A DNA stretch of 64,000 nucleotides from Voacanga thouarsii. Lineage: Eukaryota > Streptophyta > Magnoliopsida > Gentianales > Apocynaceae. The notes under the pieces are model-generated. The model was not told the origin of the DNA. It was given only the letters and a program-made list of their open reading frames with translations, and did not search any database. Shown here in pieces: positions 12,905 to 26,148 of this stretch (positions are counted from its first letter, which is position 1; the number at the start of each line of letters is the position of its first letter). The DNA lies in contig JANUWF010001060.1 in the NCBI GenBank assembly GCA_026120185.1, positions 1,378,001-1,442,000 of the forward strand. The letters are read 5' to 3'. The position numbers and the translations under genes are program-made.

Positions 12905-13825
12905 GTTGTAGAAGATGAGTCTCTAATTGAGAAGGCTAGTACTAAAAATATAGAACCAAGTAGCACTATAGAGGTACAAGGGTCCCAAGTTTCATCTTCA
13001 ATTAAAAAGTTAAAAATAAGTGGTGGTGCCAAAACAGTCCCAAAATGGGTAAAGAGAAACCCAACTATTAATGTAGAAAGGGAAGTGAGTATGAAAAAGA
13101 CAATTCTAACAAGTAAGACTGTGAAGGGTGCGAAGAAAAAAGAGAAGGCTTCTAGTGCTACTTTGTCGAGCAAAACAAAAAAAGAAAATTGCAAGAAAGA
13201 GAAGATCAGTAAGAATAAGAATATCTCAAGCATTGCTAATAGGAAGGCACCAAGGAGAAGCATGAGGTTGATGTCAAGGCATTCAAATGTTAAGAAGAAT
13301 GGAAAAGTAGAGCTCACAAACTTGGAGTTAGATGAAGATGAATTAGATGGTGATGAAAATAAAAATGAAAATGAAGACATGGAATCTGAGAATGAAGAGA
13401 AACACAAAGCTGACATGGATACTGAGACGGAAGTTGAGTATGATGCTGACTTGAGAGCTGAGAATGATGATGAAGCTAAAGAAGATGCTAACTTAGAAGC
13501 TGATATGGATACTAGCTTGGAAGCTTACATGGTTTCTGAGAAGAATCATGTTTTAGCCGCTGACAAAGATGATGAAAATGATGTTGTTGACTTGGAAACT
13601 ACCGCGGATGTTGAGAAGAATGATGTTTTAGCTGCTAAAGATGATGAAAATAATAACATGGAAGATGAGAAGGATAAAGAAAATAATGCTGACAAAGATG
13701 ATATTTTAGCTAACAATGATGATGAAAATGATACTGATATGGAGTCTTCTAAAAGCAGATGTTATAAATTTAATGGCTCTGAGTATGATGAAGACAAAGA
13801 AGATAATGAGGAGATTTGGGAATAG
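12905..13825 (+). pseudogene. MULE transposase, acidic middle piece
   Basis: An open frame continues from about 12907 (DESLIEKASTKNIEPSS) to the TAG at 13823. It holds a Lys-rich block with KAPRRSMRLMSRHSN and then about 150 residues dominated by Asp, Glu and Asn (repeats of DDEN and ADMDTE). Such a basic-plus-acidic linker between the N-terminal and DDE regions is common in MuDR-type transposases. It follows LTR A directly and its start joins the N-terminal piece across that insertion. The hAT element enters 160 bp further on. The D/E-rich ORF alone could be mistaken for a free-standing acidic protein. Position and the flanking transposase pieces argue against that. Confidence 0.65.
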
Positions 13826-16800
13826 ATAAACATCGATAATGTATCATCGTTGGGTTGCTAAGATAGAGAGACATAACAAATGAAGTGTGCTATTCCAAAG
13901 CATATATTTGGAAAGACAATAATAGCAGATACGGTTAGGCTGAATGATGGACCAAATAAAGCACAACACAGTGAAAAAGAGGCACAACTAGGGATGGAAA
14001 TAGGCCATGCCTTTATCAAGAGCTCATGGCTTGGCCTGGCTTGAACCTATTTAAAAATAGGCCAGACTTGGGCTTAAAATTAGGCTCACTTAACTAAATT
14101 GGCCGGGCTTATTTAGTTAAAGTCTGGCCTGAAGCCTACCAGGCCTGGCCTATTTATATATTATATATTATATAATTATTAATACATATAATTTATTAAC
14201 TTTAACATATATTTTAAATATAAAATAGCTAAACTAATGAGATAAAAAAAGAAAAGAATTCAACACTTTGTTTAAGTCTGTTTCATTTCATTTCATCTAC
14301 ATACTTTATACCAAAAAGAATTTAGACAAAGTAAAGAGGGAATCCTACACGGCTACAGCCTTCTTCACTTCATTTCATCATCGACTTGTCGCCTCTCTCT
14401 CATCATTATGTCACTGTGCTCACTGTCGATATACCTAATCTAATCTCTAATTTGGTGCTAGTTATTGCGCTAGTAATCGATTAAGAGTGGTAGTGCCCCA
14501 ACAAGTTTGCTTGGTTGGGCTTCTTTAGCAAATACTAGTGAAGGGACCTTGCACGGAAGGGCCGGGATAGGTAAAGATCTTTCCTTTCTTCTCTATTTCT
14601 TAATAAGGTACTGCAAAATAGTGTTAATTGCTATTTTCTTCTCTATTTCGCTGCCTATCTTAGTTCTCATCTTTGACTATCTCAAATATTCGATACTTAC
14701 GTGATACAAATTCAGCATGACTACCACGCCATAATTATATGATTAAACCTTGGTGGAACTAGACATAGCCACTAGGCACTAGTTTCTGTTCTTGTTGGTG
14801 TAACATTGATTTAGGATCGGTCAAATCTTGGCATGTTACATTATTTATATTATTGTGAGATAATTTGGATCGCTTTTAGTTATATATGTTAGTATTTATA
14901 AATCAATTTTATTAATATCTTGAATTGATTATCAATTTTAATGGTACAAAATAAAACTACTATTTGATAATGACATATTTTATTAGCATTGGAAAAGCAG
15001 CTTTGCAAGAAACTTGTGGCAAAAATTTGAGGGCATTAGGTTGTATGAGGGATGTCATATGAATTTCTTCTATGCAAAATTACTATAGCAAAAATTTGAG
15101 GGAATTAGTTTTGATAAATCTTTTAATTCTTCTACAACAACTCTGACATGCTCAAATTTAGCAGGCGAACTCCTTAATAGTTCTCATTAATCTTTTTGTT
15201 GGTTACGCAGTCTCCATGAATTTTATATTCATTTATAATTTTAGTAACTTGGGAAAAGAATTCTTGCACTGATTGATTTTCTCTCATTACTAAATTGTCA
15301 AAATCTCACCATAAAGATTGTTGTTTTATGAAGATAACCTTTTTATGGCCTTTAATTTCACTTTCCAAAATATCCCATGCCTCTATTGATTTAGTAGCAC
15401 CAACAATACTTGGGAAGATACTTACATTTAATCTTCTTTGAATATGGAACAACGTATAAGCATCACTTTTGATATTTTTTTTGTACAACCTTCCTTTGTG
15501 CACCTATCAATACTGCTACATCTGTTGGCTCCTCATATCCCCCGATTATTAACTCTGATAAGTCTTGTGAGATAAAAAAAAGCTTTTATTTATTACTCCA
15601 AAAGTCATAGTTTTCACTATTGAAGACGAGAACTAAATTATCTATACATTTGAAAGTGGAAGCCATATTACTACTAGCTTCCATGTTTTAGGTGCATAAA
15701 GATTAAGGTATAAAGAATATAGGTTTAAGATAACCCAGCTCTCATATTGGTATTTACTATGTTGTTTTAAGTTTCTAGAATTATTAAAATGCCTCTTTCA
15801 TCAATTCCCTGTCCCAAAGCGTTTACACATGGTGACAGCTGAATGATGCGTATGGTCTCACAATCAAACTACATGATGTTTTAAGTGCATGTTGTTTGAA
15901 TCTTATAATCAAACTGATCACCCTGAATTTACTATACTGGTATTTACTATGCTGGTATATACATTTACCACAAGTGAAGAATTTTAATATTCGATATTGC
16001 TAATGGTTTCATTAGGGTGTAAATTGCTATGGTAATCTTATAAAAAACTTTGGTTCATTTTTATTTAGCTCAAGTTTTTCCAAAAAGCCACCTATTGTGT
16101 GCTTCATTGTTACATAATTTATATTCATGAGTTTTTGTAGTGTTATTATTTAATTGATTACTTCATTTGCAAGACAAGTTTATCTAATAGAATGTAATAA
16201 CACAATTTCTTCTACTTCTGAAGAGCAAACTAATGAGTATATTCCAACTGATTCAAGTCAACTTCATGATAGCCAAACTAGTGATGTTACTGGTGAACAT
16301 GAAGATTCTAGGGGTGAAGATTCTATCATCACAAAGAAGAGGTGAAAAACATCAGTTGTGTGGAACGATTTTGAGGAAATTGAGCTTGTAGATGGTGTTA
16401 AAAAGCAGTATGCTTGTATTGTAAAGAAAACTAGCTCTTGGTGGAAGGGGTGCTAGCACTAGCCATCTTATAAAGCATTTAGAGATTTGCTTGAAAGGGA
16501 AGTTGTATTTGTAAAAAAAAAAAAAGCAAACCGCCCCCAATTCCATCCCTCTGATGTAGTAAGCAATCTATTCATTGTTCTTGGTATGAAGTATTCTAAT
16601 AAAAAATGAAAGAAATTATTGCTACTTCTATCATGGTGCATGGTGTCCTTTTAGCATTGTAGAAGATGAAGTTTTGATGTGGACCTTTGAATATGCAAAT
16701 TCAAATTTCAAAAAAAAGTCTTGTAAAACAGCAAGAAGTGATTGTTTGGCAATAGATGAGGCTGAGAAGAAAAGTTTAAAAAATATGTTGAAGAGTGTGA

Positions 16801-17825
16801 ACAAGGTCAATATTACAACAGATATGTGGAAGTCAAGTCCCCAAATCACTGAATACATGGTTATTACTGGTCACTTTGTTGATGCAAATTGGAAGCTTCA
16901 GAAGTGAGTTTTGAATTTTGTCAAAGTGCTTGCTCCAAGATGAGGATTGGATATAGCTAATGCAATTTTCAAGTGTTTGAAAACATGAGACATTGAAAAC
17001 AAAATATTTTCAATTTTAGTTGGCAATGCTTCTTATAATGACTCGTGCATAAGAAACTTAAAGAAGGACATGTCATTGAGCAATAAGTTGGTGCTTGGTG
17101 AAGAACTATTTCATGTTAGATATCATGCACACATATTGAACTTAGTCGTGCAAGATGGCCTTAGCAAGATTAAGGATATCATTTACAATGTTTGTTGTGA
17201 AAATGTCAAATATATAAGCAATTCTGATGCAAGGTTGAAATCTTTTTGTGAAGTTGTTGAGTTAAAGGGCTTAAAAGAAAGGAAACTTGTTATTGATTGT
17301 CCTTCAAGATAGAATTCTACATTCTTAATATTGACCACTGCAATGAAGTTTAAGACTACTTTCTCTACTTATCATAAAAATATCCACATTATACTTATGT
17401 AACGTCATTTGAGGATTGGGAAAAGATTGAGAAGATCAACCAACTACTAGAAGTTTTCAATGATGCCACAAATGTCATCTCAGGTAGTGATTATCCTACT
17501 TCTAACTTATATCTTGTTGAAGTTCATAGGTTGAAAAGATAAATAATAATGATTTTTTTTTGTGAGTGAAATGACAAAGCCTATCAAAGAAAAAATTGAC
17601 AAATAGTGAGGGCAATGCAATTTATTGATGATTATTGCAAGTGTTTTGGATCCAACGATTAAATTAGATGCTATAGATATAAGTTTTCCATTTATATATA
17701 AACCAAAATCCGAGGCTAAAAAGATTGTGGATAAGGTAAAAAAGGCATTGCAGGATTTATATTATAAGTACATGGAGTTGAGTAGGGAAGACTCATGTGG
17801 CTAGTAAAGTAAATATTGATAGTGC

Positions 17826-19665
17826 TAGGGTTCTTCAGAAAAATCAAGACCCAAACCAACCTGACTGACCCAACCCAACCTAAATTTTGATTTTTTTGAT
17901 TGGTTTGGTTTGGATTGGGTTGGGTTAAGAAAATTAGGAACCGATAATTTGGTTCGAGTTTTTAAAATTATATAACCCGACCCGACCCGACCTAAGCTAA
18001 ACTAATATATATTAATTAAATTTATTTTAATTTTACAAAATATATTAAAATATTAAAAAATAAAAAAAAAAAAAGAAATCAAATAAACCCTAAATTCTCT
18101 TTTAGACAAAATCACTTCAAGGTCACAGGCTCTCTCTCTCTCTCTCTCTCGTTCGGTCGTTTCTATTATTTTGTTGCTGTGCCGCTTATCCGAGATCTCC
18201 AAGTCCACCTTCTTCTTGCTCTGCTACAGTGCTGTCTATGCAAAGAAACTCTCCATCAAAACTAATTCAAGTCCATCTCCAAAGCTCATCAGTCCTTACT
18301 TCCTGTTTTTGGTATATATAGGATAAATATATAATTGTATGAGTCATCATTTTTGTCTAAGAAATACGTTTAACTTGTATTTTTTGTACTCTACATACAA
18401 AAATTAAGTTTTCAAGGGCTATCAATTCAAGATACCAAAAGAGGCATCTCAAAATTTTTCTTGATGGAGAGTATCAACAATGTTAGTAAGGTAAGAAGAG
18501 GTCTTAAGATCACAGCAAGAATAGCTGCTTCAAAGAATATTGAGGTCGAAGTTAACAAGCCATTGAGTCTGACTTTGAGCAAAAAAGCAGGAGGTGGTGT
18601 GGTAATCATGGTAAGTTTCTTAATGCTTATCTTAGTAATTTGATCGAGCATTGCATTTCTAATTTTGGTAGTAATTGGGAAATCGCTAATTAGACTGTAG
18701 AGGGTGGTGGGAAAGTAAGAAAGTTTGGCTCAAAAGCTGCTTCTCTATAAGTAAATTCAATTTCATTGCAACCTCTTCTCGATAATTTTTTCTTCATTTA
18801 GTGGGAAAGTTAAAACAAATGAAATTACACATTCTCTTATTTTTTGTCTTTTGACGAATGATCCATTGTTACACCACGGGATTTAGTTTACTTGTTTAGC
18901 TTTTTTAATCTGATAAAAGAAGTTTGAGCATGGAAGATATTGTCCAATGGTATAATTGTATTATTATATTTGAACTTCATTTCTACCGACTGAAAAGTTG
19001 GCCAGATTGTTTTTATAATATTTTGTAGTATTGTTAAATTTGGGATTTTTACAGCTGAAAATGAATTAGTATCATATGGATGATGGTATTCTTGTTAGTA
19101 TTGTTTAATGTTATTTTTTGGTCTATTTATGAGCTTTTACAAAGAGCTCCATTTGGTTTATAGATAATAAATAAAGTATTGAAATTAATTTGAATTATTC
19201 TTTTTTAATTGCGATACTTAACTATATTTATTTATTGTAGAATTTTTAAACTCTTCATGTACTGAAACAGTTGAGACATTTGAAGAAACAACACCAGTTG
19301 TTGGTGATTGAAATTTGCCTATGAGAGATTTCTAGTATTTATCATTTTTTTCTACCTGTACTAATAGACTAATTTGTTACTGTGTGGTCATGTATTCATA
19401 TGCTCGATGCTTTTCATATTACTTTTTGCTAATATGTCTCAGATGTATATCTTGTTTATAAAATTAGAAGTATATTCTAAGTGAAAGGTTAAAACCTTCC
19501 TTGGTAAATTATGTACAAACCGAACTAACCCAAATCGAACACAATCCAAATCGACAATTTGAAATTTTAAATAGTTTGGTTTGTGTTTAAAATTTTCAAA
19601 CCGAAATATTTGGGTTGGGTTAAAAAATAGAAAAAACCAAACCAACCAACCGATGAACAGCCCTA
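17826..19665. mobile_element. Small hAT element nested in the hAT transposase gene
   Basis: Starts TAGGGTTCTTCAG and ends TGAACAGCCCTA (inverted terminal similarity). It is flanked by GATAGTGC (17818-17825) and AATAGTGC (19666-19673), an 8 bp target duplication with one difference. Subterminal regions at both ends repeat AACCAACCCAACC or GGTTGGGTT. It codes for no transposase. The interior carries exon-like bits not related to transposons that I could recognise: about 18464-18609 (ESINNVSKVRRGLKITARI...) ending at a GTAAGT donor, and about 19241-19310 behind TTTATTGTAG ending VETFEETTPVVGD and a stop. It may have captured part of a host gene. Confidence 0.8.
18128..18150. repeat. (CT)n microsatellite
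   Basis: Run of CT dinucleotides inside the small hAT element, in a position that would suit a 5' UTR of the captured fragment. Confidence 0.85.
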
Positions 19666-20310
19666 AATAGTGCCATTATTTCAAAAGATGTTGCATAGCA
19701 AAGGTACAGAGAAATGTAAGAAATGTTAACTGCCATGCATCAAAGATGTGCAGTTCCTCCAATCAAATTAGAGTTGGAAATTTATCTGCAAATGATCTTT
19801 ATATTCCTTATGCTAATTCTTCTTCTTTTTATGTGTTACAGTGGTGGAAGGAAAATAGTGTGAAGTTTAAAATTTTGTAAAAAATGGCAGCTAATATACT
19901 TGCTATTCCTATCCCCACTGTAGCATTAGAGGCCACATTTAGTGCTAGAGGACGTGTGATTAATGAGTATCGTGCTATATTGAATGAAAAATCGATTGAA
20001 ATTCTAATTTTTCATGAGGATTGGCTACGTAATAAATATGGTTTAAAGAGGCAACAAAAAGTAAGAACTTTTAATATAATTTATCTTATTATATTAGAAG
20101 TTTTGTATATTTGTTGATTAGTTATATTATGTTACTTATTAATATCTTTTTCATTATATAGGAGGTGTCTGAACAAGCAGAGATCATATTGTGGATTTAA
20201 TGCTTAGCACTGTTTTGCTACCTTGCTGGGAAAATTTGTTGTTTGTGTCGACTTGACTTGGTGGTAAAATGGTTGGACACAAAATTTTTTAATTGTATTC
20301 ATGTATGAAC

Positions 20311-23300
20311 TGAAGGTGGATCGCACCCAAGAAGTATATAGAAATAACAATGAACTACAGAAAGTAACAACGTAAGTTTTTAAAAAAAATATTCCTCTGT
20401 GATTTCATCTATTCAGTTGCTTAAGCTGGACCAATGGAATTGTTGTTGATTGAACAAGCTGTTGGTTCGAAGTCTGCAAGTCATCAGCTTCATCTGGTTT
20501 GCATGAACGCCTTTTAGCCTTTGATTCATGAAATATTCCTCAGCCTAAATAATGTCGGTAAAAACTATCAAGGTGAGGGATTGGTCTAATTCTCTTGATC
20601 CACCGCTATCAAGATTAGCAGTATCAAGAGGAGGAAAATCTCTGTTCTTGTTTCTAGAAAAACACGGAGAAGAACGAGAGAAAAAATTGAAGGCTTGCTC
20701 AAGAGTTTTATGTCTGCTCTCTCGGGACTCTCAAAAAATACTAGATATCCCCCATAAAGAAAACGACTCCGAGATAAAATAGGTAACGATAAGTCATTTG
20801 ATTCAAAAATTGAATGAATCACTGCATTCCTATATCTATTATCTCAGGGTTGTGAAACCAGAACCCTTAATGCAAGGGTTAGCCTGAACAACCCAACTAG
20901 GCTCAAACCTCATTCCTTGTGCTTTTGGTCCAAGCTATTGGGTCAGGCTAAATATTTATTTAATCTTGAGCTAATGAAAACCATAAATAAATATATTGAC
21001 CCAAATGAACTAAAATAAATACACAAGACATTTTCTTAGTTTAGACCCGGGTTAATTTTATTAATTCAATTTGGGCTCAATCCTTGAACTGTATTAAATA
21101 ACCAGCTAAATAGGTAAATTATTTAATATCTCTGAACCTTTTATTTTATTCTCACTCTACTAATAAATTAGACTTCTTGAATAAAATAAAACATTCTTTA
21201 ATCAAGACCATTTTCTCAACCTAAAATTAATTAGGACTTATAGGCTATTCCGAGGACCAAAAAAACACATTGCATTGGCTACTAAAATAATCAAAATACC
21301 CATGCTATATAAATAGTTGTATTTTACATTTTAAATATTTTTTAATATCACCATAAAGAAATATTAACCCCAAGAATAATACTGTGTTAGCAAAGTCTCC
21401 GACCTATAAGTATTATGACAAATCTACCCCTTTATATAACGCCGTACATTTAAGGAAGAAAAGTATACTAATACATTTCTAACTAACATCTACCATTCTT
21501 AGACCTCTAATCTAATAATTCACGACTTCTTAGAATGTTCCTACTTTCCAAAGGAGCTATCCTTAAGCAAACATCCAAGTCATCTGATGTGTGTTTTTTA
21601 GTGTATAAAATATTATCAACAAAGTTCGCAATCAATCAAGCTTTAATTAAAATACTAACTACTAAAACCACACATAGGGCAAGTATACCTATCATATAAT
21701 ATAGAAAATAGCAAGTATTAAATCCACGAGAACTTAGGCTTCCACCTTACTTTACCTAAATCTTTATTGTTTAGGCAACAAAATAAAAAGATAGAACAAA
21801 TAACCAACTAACCTAATATACTGGAGAATAAATCAAGTCCACATAAGAAAAGTTACAAGGATAATCAAGGAATGAGAATAAGGAGAAAAGACGTGTAATG
21901 AAGAAATATCTCAATTCTATAACAAGTAAAGAAAATATCTTTCAATTCAACCAATTGATTCCCAATCTCAAAATACCAATATGAGTTTCAAAAGAAAATT
22001 TCATTCGTTTCCCAAGCTATGAAATTCTTATTCTTAATCTAATTAAAGGGTATACTTTACCTTCCTAATTAAAACTAAGAAGCATTAAGAATAACTCAAT
22101 TAAACAATTAATGTCCCTACACGTTAGGCAATAATAACGCCTTTTGGAAGAAATAATACCCCTATACTCTAGGTGATATCAATATCTCTTTGATTACCAA
22201 GTCTTTCTCTTATCTTTGTTTTTCAAGTCTATTAAAAGATCACAAGATAGTAAATTAACTAGTCCAAAATAATTAATTCAACTCGTAAAACAAAGTAATC
22301 AATTACTTAGAATTAGAATTCAACAAGTCTAGAATTAATTCAACACAAAATCATAAAGTAAAAGTATCCTCAACTACAATTAAAATATATAAATCCAACT
22401 GTAAAAAAATAGAATTACAAAGAAATAAAAAAGAAAAAAGAAAAATTCATAGACAAGGTAATTCCCTTCTCTTTTGCAATCTTCTTGATAAAGCTCCTTT
22501 TCTTCTCCAAGATTTCCTTGATCCTCCTTGTCCTTGGTGTTTCTCTCGAAGTTTTCTAAAGATATTATATTAAAGAATTAAAAACTACTTTGTACAATAT
22601 TATTCTCTTGTATTTATAGGAGTTCAATTGCCAAAAAATGCCTACAAGAGTTCTTTTCCATAGTTGAAAGAGTTCCCAAAAAAACCAACTGAAATTGCCA
22701 AAATTTACTTGAAAAAGAAACCCACAGCCTTAACTTGGCGCCAGCAGTGCCTTTAAGTCGGTGCCATTTTCCTAGTGAAGAGCCGGCGTCGGCCGTGCTC
22801 TGTGCACCCAACGGTTTTGCTTCATTTTTCATCATATTCTGCATAAAATCATCAAAATATATTTTCAAATGTAAAATATCAAATATGAATGAATATGACT
22901 AGTTATTACATTAAAATTATTATAAAATATCTTCAAATAACTAGAAAAATATAGGTAAATTTAGCCCCCATCATCATGTTTCCTAGGGCCTTGGATTATT
23001 AGATCATTCAAACAATCACAATGGACGATATAATGTAGATGCTATCTTATACAAGTCTATTTTAACTAATTGGTCACATATACCTAACATACAAGTATAT
23101 TAGTTCTACGATAGAATCTCAAATATAATATATCAAAGTATACACTTCCAACTTTGCCAAACCACTAACTCATATTTAAGTCGTAGAGTACAAGTCCAAA
23201 TTGTAACAATAGTAGTCTGAGTTTCTACCATTATAGTACTTTTAAAAATCATTATTACATGTTTAATTCTACGTATTTGAAATATGCTTATGTTATGAAG

Positions 23301-23619
23301 TGAGAGGATTACTTACTGACTAAAGGTAAGCCTTTCACCACTTGAAATTCACAACATAATAGTTTTATCATGATGAGATTCTCATTCTCATTATCCGGTT
23401 AAAAACAATAGTTTATGTGTTAAGTAACTCATGATCCATACCTTATTTTGAAAGACTTCCATTCACATAAATTATTTACTTAAAAATAATAGGTCTTTTC
23501 TAGTGAAATCATGCACAAATTAAATTGAGATAATGCAAACAATTTGTGAGAATAAATTTTTTATTAATTTAATCAAAATTACATCAGAAATTCAATCTTA
23601 GTGGGCATACATTCCAACA
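20311..23619 (-). mobile_element. Solo copia LTR B (split by a gypsy-type LTR)
   Basis: In reverse it starts TGTTGGAATGTATGCCC and ends CACCTTCA. It is flanked by a perfect 5 bp target duplication TGAAC (20306-20310 and 23620-23624). It aligns with LTRs A and C. Its own length without the nested insertion is about 1.9 kb. It lies in the hAT element just downstream of the transposase stop. No gag or pol is attached, so it is a solo LTR left by recombination. Confidence 0.9.
21585..22973 (-). mobile_element. Solo LTR, Ty3-gypsy-like, inside LTR B
   Basis: A 1389 bp TG...CA insertion, absent from LTRs A and C at the same point. Flanks are TCATC (21580-21584) and TCATG (22974-22978). The LTR C sequence at this site reads CAAGTCATGTTTCC, so the left copy has mutated G to C. 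In reverse it starts TGATGGGGGCTAAATTTACC. Toward its end it carries GTTCTCGTGGATT and GGTATACTTGCCC, a layout I associate with Tat/Ogre-group gypsy LTRs. It has no coding content. Confidence 0.8.
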
Positions 23620-24108
23620 TGAACATTGAACACAAATAACTATGATGTTTGTTTTATTATATTGTGGACTTGTTTGTTTGATTAAGTAGTTGATTGTACT
23701 TGTATTGTATTTGTAGTGGTATTGTATTTCTATTTGAATAGTCCCTTGTTTTAAATCTTTTCATATTGTGTTTGAATATAAGTCGCAATGTGTAACTAAT
23801 CAAAACAGGATTTTAAATAAGTCAATGTGTGGCTAAATCAAAACAGGCTTTTAAATAGGCCAATGTGTGGCTAATCAAAATAAGCTTTTAAATAGGCTTT
23901 TAAAAAGACCAATGTGTGACTAATAAAAAAAATCTTTTAAATAAGCCTTTAAACAAGTTAGACTTTATATAGGCCAGGTCTAAGCCTAAAAAAAAAAGCC
24001 TTATATAGGCTGACAGGCCAGGCTCAGGCCTTAAGCCTACAATAAAAGCCTAGGTCTATTTAGCCAAAGCCTAGTCTAGACTAGCCTATTTTCATCTTTA
24101 GGCACAAC

Positions 24109-26143
24109 TAAGTAAACAATGTGAGAATTCAAGAAAAGGTTGACATTTAACAAAGAAGAGGAATATAGTTGATTTTAGGGAGGTTTAGCTCTTTGCAAGG
24201 GAAAATATATCTATTTCAAAAGAGTCCACTGATTATCAAACAGTTGAGTTTAGTTTCTCTTTACAAGGTGATTTGGAAGAAAATGTAAGGAAATAGTGTA
24301 GGTCAAGACATGAAAGGTTTAGAGTTGACATTGATGGGGAAAATCAAAAATTCAAGTTGGGACAAACATTTAGTTGTAGAGAGGAGTTTAAGGAAGCAGT
24401 TAGAAGCTACCATAGGAAATGGGGTAAAAGAATCTTTTTCAAGAAAAATGACAAGTTGAGAGTGGGTACAAAATATGAAGTAAAGAACTGTTCATGGATG
24501 ATATATGCATCCAAAAAGAATAGGACAGATACATTTCAGATAAAGAATATTCAACCCAAGCACAGTTGTGGTAGGATGTTTGATACTAGGAATATCTTAT
24601 TAGGTTGGTTGGCTAAGAGATATTTAGAGGAGTTTAGATCAGTAAAAAGAAAAGATGTGGATGAGTTTTTTGAGAGGGTGCACATAAAGTTTAATTATAA
24701 TATTTATAGGGACAAAGTGTAGCGGGCTAGACAAAGGGCAAGAGACATTATTGAGGGTAAATAAAAGTTTCAGTATATGAAAATGTAGGATTATATGGAG
24801 GAGTTGATATGATTAGATTCGGATAATACATTCATTTTGACTACTGGCCTAGACAGCAAAAGGAGTGAGAAGTTTCAAAGGATGTACATATCTTTAGAAG
24901 CCTTAAGAAAGGTTTCTTTAGAGGTTGTAGAAAAGTTATATGCCTAGATAGTTGCTATTTAAGAGGCTCTCATCCAAGAATTCTGTTAATAGTTGTAGGT
25001 ATTGATCCCGACAATTTAATATTTCCTTTAATGTGGGCAGTTTTAGATGCAGAGAATAAAGAAACATTGAAGTAGTTCTTGGAAATATTGATTAAAGAGT
25101 TTAACATTTATGATCAAGAGAAGTGGACTATTATATTAGATACGCAAAGGGTAAGGATTTAGTCAATAAAAAATGTGTTCCTTTTATTATGTATAGGTAT
25201 ATATATTTCATATGAATTGATGCTACATTTTTTTGTTGCAGGGCCTTATACCATCCATTGGTAAGCTCCTTCCGAGGATTGAATATTAACATTGCATGAG
25301 GCATTTCTATGAAAATTTCAAGAAAATAAAGGATAAGCTCTAGGTATGTGCAAGATCAACTCATGTCAATCAGTTCATAGATAGAATGTCAAAGTTCAAG
25401 GATATTGATGAAGGGGCCTATGAATGGGTTTAGACAGAATAACCATCCATCTCACTAGTGTAGGTTATTTTTTAGAGAAAATACCAAATGTGACATCTTA
25501 TTGAGTTTCAACTCAAAGATCCTGCAAGTAAGATTTAGACCAATACTAAGAATGCTAGAATCTGTACAATTATATATGATGCTGAAGATGGATGGAGGTT
25601 AGGAGGGAATGGATCAAAAGACAAGAGTTTATTATACCCTAAAATTTACAAGATTGTTGAGAAACTTAAAGAAGGTTTAGCCAATTTCATACCAAAGGGG
25701 ATAGGGAACATAAAATATCAAGTTGGCAATGGTATAATGGTGAGCAGTTTGTTGGTAAATTAAAAGAAAGACTTTGTTCATGTAAGAGATGAGATTTATT
25801 TGAGATTCCATGTTTACATGTCATTAGTGCAATAGCTTTAGGAGGAGAAGAGGTGAAAGATTATATGCATGAATGCTATAAAAGACCAACAGATGAGGTT
25901 GTATATAAATCTTTTGTGAACCCTATTAATAGACCTAATTTGTGACCTATATTGGATAAGGATTTACCTCTACCTCTGAAGAAGTTAAGGTACCTAGCTG
26001 ACTCAAGAAAGCAAGAAGAAAAGCACCAGATTAAAGCAAAGTGAAGAAGACAACAAATAATGGTACCAAATTGTCAAAAGCAGGATGTGGTCCTTTGAAA
26101 TATGCAAAATGTAGGGTTAGAGGTCACAATATATGATGATGTC
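24109..26143 (+). pseudogene. MULE transposase, catalytic and SWIM piece
   Basis: After the hAT insertion the transposase continues. 24357-24722 is the MuDR DNA-binding-type region (FKLGQTFSCREEFKEAVRSY; NCSWMIYASKK; IQPKHSCGRMF). The DDE core follows: first Asp in CLDSCYLRGSHPRI (codon 24947-24949), then GIDPDNLIFPLMWAVLDAEN, second Asp in ILDTQR just before an intron (25151-25241), then GLIPSIGKLLPRIEY and CMRHFYENFKK. Near 25777-25835 is a SWIM zinc finger, CSCKR-stop-DLFEIPCLH. Stops interrupt it repeatedly (for example 24720, 25034 and 25275). Solo LTR C enters at 26144-26148, within the C-terminal zinc-knuckle region. Confidence 0.85.
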
Positions 26144-26148
26144 CATTC

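Larger units (their letters stand above)
16154..20200 (+). pseudogene. hAT transposase gene, broken
   Basis: Blocks appear in the order of Ac/RICESLEEPER-type transposases. Near 16345-16500 is a BED zinc-finger region (SVVWNDFEEIELVDGVKK..., frame lost inside the finger). At 16674-17315 is the catalytic core (KVNITTDMWKSS; HILNLVVQDGLSKIKD; then the PTRWNST position as PSR-stop-NST). At 19884-20060 is the C-terminal dimerisation domain (IPIPTVALEATFSARGRVIN; EDWLRNKYG). A small intron (GT at about 20060, AG at 20160-20161) separates the last codons, which stop at TAA 20198. Many stops and frameshifts, plus the small hAT insertion in the middle, make it inactive. It is the likely source of mobility of this element. 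Confidence 0.85.
13989..24100 (+). mobile_element. hAT (Ac-like) element inside the MULE
   Basis: The left end is TAGGGATGGAAATAGGC and the right end is GCCTATTTTCATCTTTA, an inverted repeat with two differences. It is flanked by a perfect 8 bp target duplication GGCACAAC (13981-13988 and 24101-24108), the hAT hallmark. Both subterminal regions are full of GGCCTGGC/AGGCC-type motifs. It contains a decayed hAT transposase gene and three later insertions: a small hAT at 17826-19665, copia LTR B at 20311-23619, and within LTR B a gypsy-type LTR. Its own sequence without these is about 5.0 kb. Confidence 0.92.

Noticed and set aside
12859..13416. 185-codon reverse ORF rich in Ser, Phe and Leu
   Set aside because: It is the antisense of the acidic/basic middle part of the MULE transposase. 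GAT/GAA codons read backwards give Ser and Phe. It also crosses the LTR A boundary.
20552..20822. Two overlapping ORFs on opposite strands, 76 and 78 codons
   Set aside because: Both lie inside solo LTR B and the matching segment of LTR C does not keep the reading frame.
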